Source of the DNA: CAZFAP01 sp964516325
GTDB taxonomy: Bacteria > Auribacterota > JABMQX01
Assembly (NCBI GenBank): GCA_964516325.1
Contig: CAZFAP010000240.1
Location: 1 to 5,039, forward strand
Direction of reading: 5' to 3'
Length of the DNA: 5,039 nt
Part shown: positions 1-5,039 of the stretch, one piece after another
Layout: every line of letters begins with the position of its first letter
How positions within the stretch are numbered: the first letter of the stretch is position 1
The notes under the pieces: generated by a model
Seen by the model: only the letters and a program-made list of their open reading frames with translations
Told to the model about the DNA's origin: nothing
The model's database searches: none
Position numbers and translations under genes: made by a program

Positions 1-423
1 GGAAAGGGGATTCGGCATCATGTCCTCGGTTTTGGGCAAGGTCGGAGAATCGCCGTAGATGGAGGATGAAGAGGCGAAGATTAGCCTTTTGACTCCGGCG
101 TCGCGCGAGGCGATAAGAACGCTGAGCGTCCCGGTAACGTTGGCTCTGTTTGTCGTGATGGGGTCTTCGACGGAACGAGCGACCGAAGGAATCGCCGCTT
201 GATGAAGGACGTAATCCACCCCGGAAACGGCCCGCCGGATTGTCTCCGGATCGCAGATGTCGCCCTCGATGAACTCGACCTTGTCGAGAACCTCCTCGAT
301 GTTCTGTTTTCTTCCGGTCACGAAATTGTCAATGATGCGGACGGTTTCGCCGCGACGGACAAGCTCAACGGCGATGTTCGATCCGATGAATCCGGCTCCG
401 CCGGTTACAAGGTAATGAGCCAT
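1..423 (-). CDS. NAD-dependent epimerase/dehydratase (extended SDR), UDP-sugar 4-epimerase-like, N-terminal part
   Basis: Probable cytoplasmic nucleotide-sugar epimerase or dehydratase using bound NAD; only the first 141 residues are inside the window and the frame stays open to the left edge. The start ATG (421-423) has GGAG seven bases upstream (complement of 431-434). The Rossmann fold is clear: TGGAGFIG at residues 7-14 binds the dinucleotide, D32-N33 at the end of the second strand suits NAD rather than NADP, GDICD at 54-58 contacts the adenine, HQAA is at 74-77, and SSSSIYGDSP at 118-127 carries the catalytic Ser region. The YxxxK catalytic pair should lie just beyond the edge, so activity cannot be judged. 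The SSSSxYGD run followed by LPK is, from memory, typical of WbpP/TviC-like UDP-GlcNAc(A) 4-epimerases and relatives, which supply polysaccharide or glycan precursors. Substrate is inference. It is the most downstream of four codirectional genes, 91 bp after the thiamine gene. Confidence 0.9.
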   Translation of the reverse strand, partial: MAHYLVTGGAGFIGSNIAVELVRRGETVRIIDNFVTGRKQNIEEVLDKVEFIEGDICDPETIRRAVSGVDYVLHQAAIPSVARSVEDPITTNRANVTGTLSVLIASRDAGVKRLIFASSSSIYGDSPTLPKTEDMMPNPLS

Positions 424-447
424 GCAGGTTCTCCATCATGGGTTTGA

Positions 448-486
448 GCGCGCCCGCCAGCGCATCAGGGAAAAGCCCGGGCGCGC
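448..486. repeat. GC-rich inverted repeat (9-bp perfect arms) between thiamine and epimerase genes
   Basis: GCGCGCCCG at 448-456 is perfectly complementary to CGGGCGCGC at 478-486, with a 21-base loop. As RNA this would be a very stable hairpin, lying 28 bases downstream of the thiamine gene stop and 24 bases upstream of the epimerase start on the minus strand. No U-tract follows it in either direction, so a standard Rho-independent terminator is not supported. A transcript-processing or stabilising stem, or a non-canonical terminator, are possible readings. Confidence 0.6.
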
Positions 487-514
487 GGAACTGAGCCGGC
501 GCCCAGCGGGCACG

Positions 515-1687
515 TCAGCCTCTCTTGCCCAGTCTGTTTCGGCAAATTCTCACGAGCGACTCGGCGCTGGCGCGGGGGCTTTTTGCTTTCAAGACTGCTG
601 AGATGACCGCGGCGCCGTCGGCGCCCGCATCCAAAACCTGGCCCAAATTCTGGCGGTCAATTCCACCGATGGCGACGATTGGTTTATCGGTCATTGCCCT
701 CACTTTGGCGACGAGCTCGACGCCAACGGGCGGATTGTCAGACTTGGTCGGCGTGGAGAATAGGGGCCCGACCGCCAAATAGTCAACATCCTCTTTTGCG
801 GCCCGGCGGGCTTGAGAGAAAGAATGGGTTGACTTTCCGATGATTTTCCTGGAGCCGAGCAGGCGCCGAGCTGTCGCGACGGGCATGTCGTCTTGACCGA
901 GATGGACTCCATCGGCGTCGGTCGCCTGGGCGATGTCCACGCTGTCGTTGACGATGAAGATGACTCCTTTCCGCAGGGTGACCTTCCTCAGATCCGCACA
1001 GACCTGACAGATTTCGGCGGTGGAGGAGACCTTGTCTCGGTACTGGACAATTCTGACGCCGGGGACGAGAACATGCGTGGCGACCTTAGCGGGCTCCAGG
1101 TTGCCAATTGTCTCGCGGTCAATAATGGGATACAGCCCGATACGCCTTAGCAGGCGTATGTTTAATGCTCGAGTTGCCGCTCGGATGTAGTCCTTTTCGA
1201 GGTCGTAGATTTCGAATCGAAGCGATTTCAGTCTCGAGGCGAGCGTGCCGGGGAAGAACTTGGTGAACTCTTCGAGGACGCGCACGGATTCTTGAACTCG
1301 GGCGAAATTGGCCTGAACGAGGTCGAGAATTGTCGCTCGTGTTGCCTCGCGGCTCGTGGAGAAGTCCTTGCCAACGTCGGAGAGGGCATCGCGTCCGATG
1401 TCAATCAAGAGCTCACGGCCCGCTCCCTGAAGCGGTCGCGGGGCAGAGCGGGCTGTGCTGCGTTCGGCGCCGAAAGAAACGAATAGCGAGGCGAGCTTGT
1501 GGCGCAGGGACTTCGTCCTTTTCTGGAGGGATTTGTCTTCGAGGACGAATCGAGCCAGTTCCTCGACGACCCGGAGTCCTTCTCTTGCTCGGTCCAGGTT
1601 AGCGTCGAGAATCCTCAGTATTTCTCTCTCCGTAAGCTGCATCTTCAAACTTTGGAGGGGCGCCTGGCGAAGACGGGTCTCCGGCAA
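515..1687 (-). CDS. thiE: Fused ThiD2-type HMP-phosphate kinase and thiamine phosphate synthase (ThiE)
   Basis: A 390-residue cytoplasmic enzyme of two domains. Residues about 17-170 match the ThiD2 family: DANLDRAREGLRVVEELARF at 28-47 is its hallmark helix, and a similar segment (QESVRVLEEFTKF) recurs at 132-144. ThiD2 is known to phosphorylate hydroxymethylpyrimidine phosphate to the diphosphate. Residues about 180-390 are a full ThiE TIM barrel, which couples that diphosphate to thiazole phosphate to give thiamine phosphate. Visible ThiE motifs are QYRDK 215-219, ND 247-248, HLGQDD 262-267, GKSTH 284-288, GPLFSTPTK 307-315 and AIGGI 339-343. D248, D267, S286 and K315 correspond to the Mg and diphosphate ligands of the Bacillus enzyme, so the synthase should be active. 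The start is TTG, chosen because AGGAG lies six bases upstream; an ATG at codon 16 (1640-1642) has no comparable site and would also keep both domains whole. It follows the ligase stop by 24 bp, suggesting cotranscription. Confidence 0.95.
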   Translation of the reverse strand: MPETRLRQAPLQSLKMQLTEREILRILDANLDRAREGLRVVEELARFVLEDKSLQKRTKSLRHKLASLFVSFGAERSTARSAPRPLQGAGRELLIDIGRDALSDVGKDFSTSREATRATILDLVQANFARVQESVRVLEEFTKFFPGTLASRLKSLRFEIYDLEKDYIRAATRALNIRLLRRIGLYPIIDRETIGNLEPAKVATHVLVPGVRIVQYRDKVSSTAEICQVCADLRKVTLRKGVIFIVNDSVDIAQATDADGVHLGQDDMPVATARRLLGSRKIIGKSTHSFSQARRAAKEDVDYLAVGPLFSTPTKSDNPPVGVELVAKVRAMTDKPIVAIGGIDRQNLGQVLDAGADGAAVISAVLKAKSPRASAESLVRICRNRLGKRG

Positions 1688-1693
1688 GAGGCA

Positions 1694-1698
1694 CTCCT
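1694..1698 (-). promoter_or_regulatory. Ribosome binding site deciding the TTG start of the ThiD2-ThiE gene
   Basis: The minus strand reads AGGAG here, six bases before TTG at 1685-1687 and inside the short gap after the ligase stop (1712-1714). The next candidate start, ATG at 1640-1642, is preceded by CAAAGTTTGAAG, with no good Shine-Dalgarno match at normal spacing. This favours the TTG codon. Confidence 0.6.
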
Positions 1699-1711
1699 GA
1701 AGCTTTGCGGC

Positions 1712-3235
1712 TCAGGTCACCATTTGCTTTAGCCGCCGTTTGAGGATTTTGCCCGTCGGGGCCCGGGGGAACTCTTTCACGAAGATGACCTCTCGCGGGA
1801 CCTTATAGGGGGCGACCTTGGGTTTGAGATAATCCATGAACTCGGCTTTTGAGGCTTCAGTCCCCTGCTTGAGGCTTATGAACGCGACGGGGATTTCGCC
1901 GTGAATCTCGTGTGGCTTACCGACCACCGCGGCGTCGAGAACCTTCGGATGCGCGTACAAGAGCTCCTCGATCTGCCGCGGATAGATTTTCATCCCTTTG
2001 GAGATAATCAGGTCCTTTTTTCTGTCGAGAATGTAGAAGTAGCCGTCCTCATCTACCTTGCCGATGTCGCCCGTGTGAAACCACCCCCCGCGCATGGCTT
2101 CCGCCGTTTCGTCCGGCCTCTTGAAGTACCCCTTCATGACGTTCGGACCGCGGATGACCAGCTCTCCGACTTGGCCGACAGGCAGTTCGTTATCGTTCTC
2201 GTCGAAAATCTTGATTTCCACGTCGGGAATGGGAGGACCTATGGAGCCGATTTTCCTGACGCCATCGAGCGGATTGATGGTCGCAACCGGGGCCGTTTCA
2301 GACAGACCGTAGCCCTCGAGAAGCGCCACGCCGAACTTCTTTTCAAAAGCCTTCAGCACAGCTTCCGGCAGAGCGGCAGAGCCGGAGACGCACGCCCGGA
2401 TGCCGAAACTCCTCCGCACTTCCTCCGGCAGCGCCGCCGACGCCAGCACGTTGTAGAGCTGCGGCATCGCAGCCAGAACCGTCGGCTTGTGGACGACGAT
2501 TGCCTGGAGCATTTTCTCGAACGACCGAATGGACTCGAGGACCACCACGCTGGCGCCGAGATAGACCGGAAGAAAACAATTGACCGTCAGGCAGAACGAA
2601 TGAAACATCGGCAAAACGAGAAGGAAGCGGTCCTCCGGCAGGAAAGATATGTGTCTTCGGCAGCTCTCCACGTTGGCGATGAAGTTGCCGTGAGACAGCA
2701 CCGCTGCCTTCGGAATGCCGGTCGTGCCCGAGGTGTAAACGAAAACCGCATCGTCCCCGGCATCAATGGCAATATCGGGATTTGTCGAGGGACAGGTGCG
2801 AGCGATTTCTGCGCACGATTTGTAAAGCTCGTCGGGAGTCTCCCCGTCAATCAGGACAACCGAGCGAAGGGTCTGTAGCCGGCTGCGGATCGGCTGCAAA
2901 CACGGGACGAATTGTGACTCGGTAATGAGCGATTTGACCTCGCAGTCGTTCAAGACGTAGCATATCTCGTCGGGCACCAGAAAAATGTTCACGGGAACGA
3001 CAACCCCACCGCACTTCAGAATCGCATAAAGAGCCGTCATGAATTCCGGGCGATTCCTCAAGAGAATCCCAATTTTATCCCCTTTCTTCAGCGAGAGCAC
3101 CTGCGTCAGACCGTGTGCGAGGCGGTTCACCTCGGAATTGAAATCAGCGTAGGTTTGAGAGCGGTCCTCGAAAAAGAAAAGCTGCTTGTTGGGGACTTTC
3201 TCGGTGGATGATTCAAGCATCGTTTTGAGGTTCAT
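1712..3235 (-). CDS. Long-chain acyl-CoA synthetase-like AMP-forming ligase
   Basis: A 507-residue adenylate-forming enzyme, the normal length for the family, expected to activate a carboxylic acid (most likely a fatty acid) with ATP and join it to coenzyme A. The phosphate-binding loop YTSGTTGIPK is at residues 167-176, PMFHSF at 209-214, GYGLSE at 308-313, the ATP-ribose aspartate in HTGD at 387-390, the hinge DRKKDLI at 404-410, the A8 motif SKGMKIYPRQIEE at 412-424, and the catalytic lysine K496 in PTGKILKRR. All core motifs are intact. The start ATG at 3233-3235 gives an N-terminus (MNLKTMLE) typical of the family and has GGGAA nine bases upstream. The frame is open further up to TTG at 3290-3292, with another ATG at 3242-3244 whose ribosome site would be too close. 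Substrate cannot be read from sequence; chain length is inference. The gene probably heads a transcript with the thiamine gene 24 bp downstream. Confidence 0.93.
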   Translation of the reverse strand: MNLKTMLESSTEKVPNKQLFFFEDRSQTYADFNSEVNRLAHGLTQVLSLKKGDKIGILLRNRPEFMTALYAILKCGGVVVPVNIFLVPDEICYVLNDCEVKSLITESQFVPCLQPIRSRLQTLRSVVLIDGETPDELYKSCAEIARTCPSTNPDIAIDAGDDAVFVYTSGTTGIPKAAVLSHGNFIANVESCRRHISFLPEDRFLLVLPMFHSFCLTVNCFLPVYLGASVVVLESIRSFEKMLQAIVVHKPTVLAAMPQLYNVLASAALPEEVRRSFGIRACVSGSAALPEAVLKAFEKKFGVALLEGYGLSETAPVATINPLDGVRKIGSIGPPIPDVEIKIFDENDNELPVGQVGELVIRGPNVMKGYFKRPDETAEAMRGGWFHTGDIGKVDEDGYFYILDRKKDLIISKGMKIYPRQIEELLYAHPKVLDAAVVGKPHEIHGEIPVAFISLKQGTEASKAEFMDYLKPKVAPYKVPREVIFVKEFPRAPTGKILKRRLKQMVT

Positions 3236-3253
3236 AGTTTTCATTTCCCGGCC

Positions 3254-3279
3254 AAAAAGTTGCAGCCACTTCGCGCAAC
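3254..3279 (-). terminator. Possible weak Rho-independent terminator or attenuator before the ligase gene
   Basis: On the minus strand GTTGC (3279-3275) and GCAAC (3263-3259) can pair, with an inner GC/GC extension and a six-base loop, followed directly by TTTTT (3258-3254). This is the right shape for a terminator of the exported-protein transcript, but the stem is short and has a one-base bulge. It ends only 18 bases before the ligase start codon, so if real it could also limit read-through into the ligase-thiamine genes. Confidence 0.3.
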
Positions 3280-3363
3280 GGAGCCGCCGCAATCTGCCTC
3301 TGGGCGACCTCCCTGTTTACGCAGGCCGCCGCCTCGCCGCCATAAGAAGCAAAGCACTGTAAA

Positions 3364-4017
3364 TCAAGCTCCCGGTTCCGCCTGCGCCGGTTTCTCCGCA
3401 CGAAAAACAGGCCAGAGGAAGGATTCTTTCCTGGCGACTAATTCCCCGTCAGCAAGGATGCTGACCCGCCAGTATTCGATGTGCCCTCTTCGCCGGTAGC
3501 TGTCTCCCGTATTCTCCACTCGGAGGCGGTACGTGCCCTTCTTGGGGTTCGAATAGTCTTTCGTTATGGTTTCGAGGTGCTCCTCTTCGGAGAGCTTGTA
3601 TTCCAACGTGAGCGTCGCGCTGCGGGAAGCGCTCTTGGCGGAATACTTCCATGTGACGAGGAAATGCTCGCCCCTTTCGGACGACTCCAGCCGCTTGGGA
3701 AGTTCGACATACTTTCCGACCTTGCTGGTCTTGCCGAACTGGGCTGCGATGCCCAGGGCATTAAGCGACCGTTCCATCCTCACAACTTTGGAGATTGTGA
3801 ACCCGTCGGTTTTGAAGTCGGTGACAGGAGGACCCAGCGGCCGCTTGGCGGCTGGAGAGCTCTCGACGGGTTGGAGCTGTGCCCCAGCAGTCCCGGCAGC
3901 CTCGGGGACTTGTGCCGAAGCCACGAAGGCAAGACAAAACGCCAGCGAGAAAGCCGGGAAAAAGACCTTCAGTCGCGCGGAGGTAAGATGATGAGAAGGA
4001 CGCTGTTTCTCCCACAT
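3364..4017 (-). CDS. Exported protein of unknown function, beta-rich
   Basis: A 217-residue protein I do not recognise. It has a classic signal peptide: a basic N-terminus (residues 1-17), a hydrophobic core at 18-33, and a likely cleavage site A33-S34-A35 before Q36, so it should be exported across the inner membrane. A low-complexity Ala/Pro/Ser-rich linker (about 36-65) leads to a globular region of about 140 residues that alternates in beta-strand fashion, ends in LWP (201-203), and has a charged stretch DSYRRRGHIEYWR at 172-184. After A35 no cysteine remains; the only one, C28, is inside the signal core and does not form a lipobox. The start ATG has AAGGAG nine bases upstream; an upstream in-frame TTG (4117-4119) has no such support and would bury the signal peptide 34 residues in. 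It is first on the minus strand after its own promoter, 128 bp ahead of the ligase. A periplasmic or cell-envelope role is inference. Confidence 0.8.
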   Translation of the reverse strand: MWEKQRPSHHLTSARLKVFFPAFSLAFCLAFVASAQVPEAAGTAGAQLQPVESSPAAKRPLGPPVTDFKTDGFTISKVVRMERSLNALGIAAQFGKTSKVGKYVELPKRLESSERGEHFLVTWKYSAKSASRSATLTLEYKLSEEEHLETITKDYSNPKKGTYRLRVENTGDSYRRRGHIEYWRVSILADGELVARKESFLWPVFRAEKPAQAEPGA

Positions 4018-4026
4018 GGGGCTTTT

Positions 4027-4032
4027 CTCCTT
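4027..4032 (-). promoter_or_regulatory. Ribosome binding site of the exported-protein gene
   Basis: The minus strand reads AAGGAG here, nine bases before the ATG at 4015-4017. It settles the start: translation from this ATG puts the signal peptide at the very N-terminus, as needed for export. Confidence 0.7.
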
Positions 4033-4130
4033 GGATAGCCATGTCGCAGCTTTCGCCCCCGGTGACGCCGGGCGCCGGCTGCCGTTCGTTTGAGCAAGCA
4101 CACGCACCGAGTGCGGCAAAACCTTAGCTA

Positions 4131-4159
4131 ACTATAACCGCAACAAGCGGCGCCTTCAA
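4131..4159 (-). promoter_or_regulatory. Sigma70-type promoter for the exported-protein gene
   Basis: On the minus strand TTGAAG (-35; 4159-4154) and TATAGT (-10; 4136-4131) are separated by exactly 17 bases. They match consensus at four and five of six positions. Transcription would start near 4124, giving a leader of roughly 107 bases before the ATG at 4017. An 8-bp palindrome TTAGCTAA (4124-4131) covers the predicted start point and could be an operator, though it is short enough to be chance. Confidence 0.5.
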
Positions 4160-4201
4160 GCCTTTCTGAGGGGGCTTCCGGCGGAGGAGAAAACATATCT
4201 T

Positions 4202-4230
4202 TTGACAGGTGAGAAAACAGTGGTTATAAG
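4202..4230 (+). promoter_or_regulatory. Strong sigma70-type promoter for the metallo-hydrolase gene
   Basis: TTGACA (4202-4207, perfect -35) is followed after exactly 17 bases by TATAAG (4225-4230, five of six for the -10). Transcription should start near 4237, giving a leader of about 42 bases to the ATG at 4279. This is the best promoter match in the window and suggests steady housekeeping expression. Confidence 0.7.
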
Positions 4231-4265
4231 TTTGAGGAGGGCTTTTTGCTTCGGCTGGCGATTGT

Positions 4266-4270
4266 TGAGG
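4266..4270 (+). promoter_or_regulatory. Ribosome binding site favouring the ATG at 4279
   Basis: TGAGG lies eight bases before ATG 4279. A better Shine-Dalgarno, AGGAGG at 4235-4240, stands five bases before an in-frame TTG at 4246, but the predicted transcription start (about 4237) falls inside it, so it would be missing or cut from the messenger. Family N-termini also begin close to the LGSGSxGN motif, supporting the ATG. Confidence 0.5.
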
Positions 4271-4278
4271 TTGAGAAG

Positions 4279-5039
4279 ATGACAGGATTGTGGATTCTCG
4301 GAAGCGGAAGCGCGGGAAATGCGATTTACGTTTCCTCCGGCGAGACGCGAATTCTCATAGACATTGGATTCGGACCGCGGCAGTTGACCCAGCGGCTGGA
4401 GCAGATCGGGGCGGATCCGAGCCAGATTGACGCCGTGCTGATCAGCCACGAGCACACGGACCATATTCAGGGATTGAAGTTCCTCAACTATTATCCCAAC
4501 ATTTTCTGCTATGCCAACCGCTCGACTGCTGAGGCAATCAACCAGGTGTCCGGCTTCCTGCCCGGGAAGCTGCGGCTGTTTTCCAACGGCGAGCCTTTTT
4601 CGGTCGGGCAGATCAGTATCAACCCGTTCTCCGTGCTCCACGATGCGATTGACCCAGTCGGATTTGAGATTGTCTGCAACGGCGTGAAGATTGCAGTCGC
4701 TACGGACCTGGGGTTCGTGACAGCGCTGGTTCGGGAGAGGATGAAGGATTCTGACTGCGTGGTCATCGAGGCAAATCACGACGAGGGGCTTCTCAAGAAC
4801 AACATTCACCGTCCCTGGTCGCTGAAGCAGCGCATCTTAGGAAAAACGGGGCATCTGTCAAACGAAAGCGCCGGGCGGCTTCTGGCGGAGATTGTTCATG
4901 AAAGGCTGCGGAGTATCGTGCTGGCGCACGTGAGCCGCGACTGCAACACTCCGGCGATGGCAAGGACGACCGTCGAGAAATACCTGGCAAAAGCGGGAAT
5001 GAGCCACATCCCCATCCTCGTGGCCAAACAGAACGAGGT
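4279..5039 (+). CDS. Metallo-beta-lactamase-fold hydrolase, WalJ/YycJ-like, nearly complete (runs off right edge)
   Basis: The first 253 residues of a cytoplasmic metal-dependent hydrolase; the family is about 255-265 long, so only a few residues should be missing. LGSGSAGN at 7-14 opens the fold. HEHTDH at 57-62 supplies the metal ligands H57, H59, D61 and H62; H121 (VLHDA), D143 (ATDLG) and H217 (LAHVS) complete the binuclear site. EANHD (164-168), GHLSN (191-195) and LAHVSRDCNTP (215-225) are signatures of the WalJ/YycJ branch, which is related to RNase J and other nucleic-acid-processing members. In Bacillus-type genomes its relative sits beside the WalRK two-component system and has been linked to DNA repair and cell-wall control, but no such partners are visible here. 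No signal peptide. It is transcribed alone from its own promoter, divergently from the exported-protein gene. The exact substrate is unknown; nuclease activity is inference. Confidence 0.92.
   Translation, partial: MTGLWILGSGSAGNAIYVSSGETRILIDIGFGPRQLTQRLEQIGADPSQIDAVLISHEHTDHIQGLKFLNYYPNIFCYANRSTAEAINQVSGFLPGKLRLFSNGEPFSVGQISINPFSVLHDAIDPVGFEIVCNGVKIAVATDLGFVTALVRERMKDSDCVVIEANHDEGLLKNNIHRPWSLKQRILGKTGHLSNESAGRLLAEIVHERLRSIVLAHVSRDCNTPAMARTTVEKYLAKAGMSHIPILVAKQNE

Noticed and set aside
199..447. 82-codon plus-strand frame over the epimerase N-terminus
   Set aside because: It is the complement of the clear Rossmann-fold coding sequence.
501..511. Small hairpin GCCC-AGC-GGGC just after the thiamine gene stop
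   Set aside because: Four base pairs with no T-tract is too weak to call a terminator.
1901..2878. 325-codon open frame on the plus strand opposite the acyl-CoA ligase gene
   Set aside because: It is antisense to a gene with all family motifs intact, and its translation is rich in Arg, His and Asp with no recognisable domain, as expected from the complement of GC-rich codons.
3236..3363. Thiamine pyrophosphate riboswitch ahead of the ligase-thiamine unit
   Set aside because: I looked for the conserved CTGAGA and ACCTGATCTGG-like elements on both strands and did not find them in this gap or in the gap at 1688-1711.
3213..3401. 62-codon minus-strand frame bridging the exported-protein and ligase genes
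   Set aside because: It overlaps the ends of both genes in another frame, has an Arg-rich low-complexity start and no family resemblance, so it is most likely chance.
3925..3945. Lipoprotein attachment at C28 of the exported protein
   Set aside because: The residue before C28 is Phe, which breaks the lipobox rule, and a good type I signal peptidase site (A33-S34-A35) follows.
4156..4809. 217-codon open frame on the minus strand opposite the metallo-hydrolase gene
   Set aside because: It overlaps the metal-binding coding region in antisense and also crosses the divergent promoters. It shows no domain or ribosome site evidence.

Overview
This is a moderately GC-rich bacterial chromosomal window carrying five protein genes. 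Four lie in a row on the minus strand and one diverges on the plus strand. Shine-Dalgarno sites and two sigma70-type promoters are readable, so a bacterium is certain, but the phylum cannot be fixed from this stretch. The ThiD2-ThiE fusion, the sugar-nucleotide epimerase and the WalJ/YycJ-type hydrolase all have wide distributions. No RNA gene, mobile element, CRISPR array or phage sequence was seen.

Layout, left to right. Positions 1-423 (minus) hold the N-terminal 141 residues of an extended short-chain dehydrogenase resembling UDP-sugar 4-epimerases; the gene continues past the left edge. After a 91-bp gap with a strong GC-rich inverted repeat comes 515-1687 (minus), a fused thiamine-synthesis enzyme: an N-terminal ThiD2-type hydroxymethylpyrimidine phosphate kinase domain joined to a C-terminal thiamine phosphate synthase (ThiE). 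It begins at a TTG codon with a good ribosome site only 24 bp after the stop of 1712-3235 (minus), an acyl-CoA synthetase of the AMP-forming ligase superfamily. A 128-bp gap with a possible weak terminator separates this from 3364-4017 (minus), an exported protein of unknown function. Positions 4018-4278 form a divergent promoter region, with one convincing promoter facing each way. The plus-strand gene from 4279 to the right edge is a WalJ/YycJ-type metallo-beta-lactamase-fold hydrolase, nearly complete.

How they fit together: the ligase and thiamine genes are probably cotranscribed, but their products belong to different pathways (fatty-acid activation and thiamine phosphate synthesis), and no thiamine pyrophosphate riboswitch was found in front of either. 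The window looks like ordinary housekeeping chromosome rather than a dedicated novel system. The points most worth following are the ThiD2-ThiE fusion, the unrecognised exported protein and the mirrored divergent promoters.
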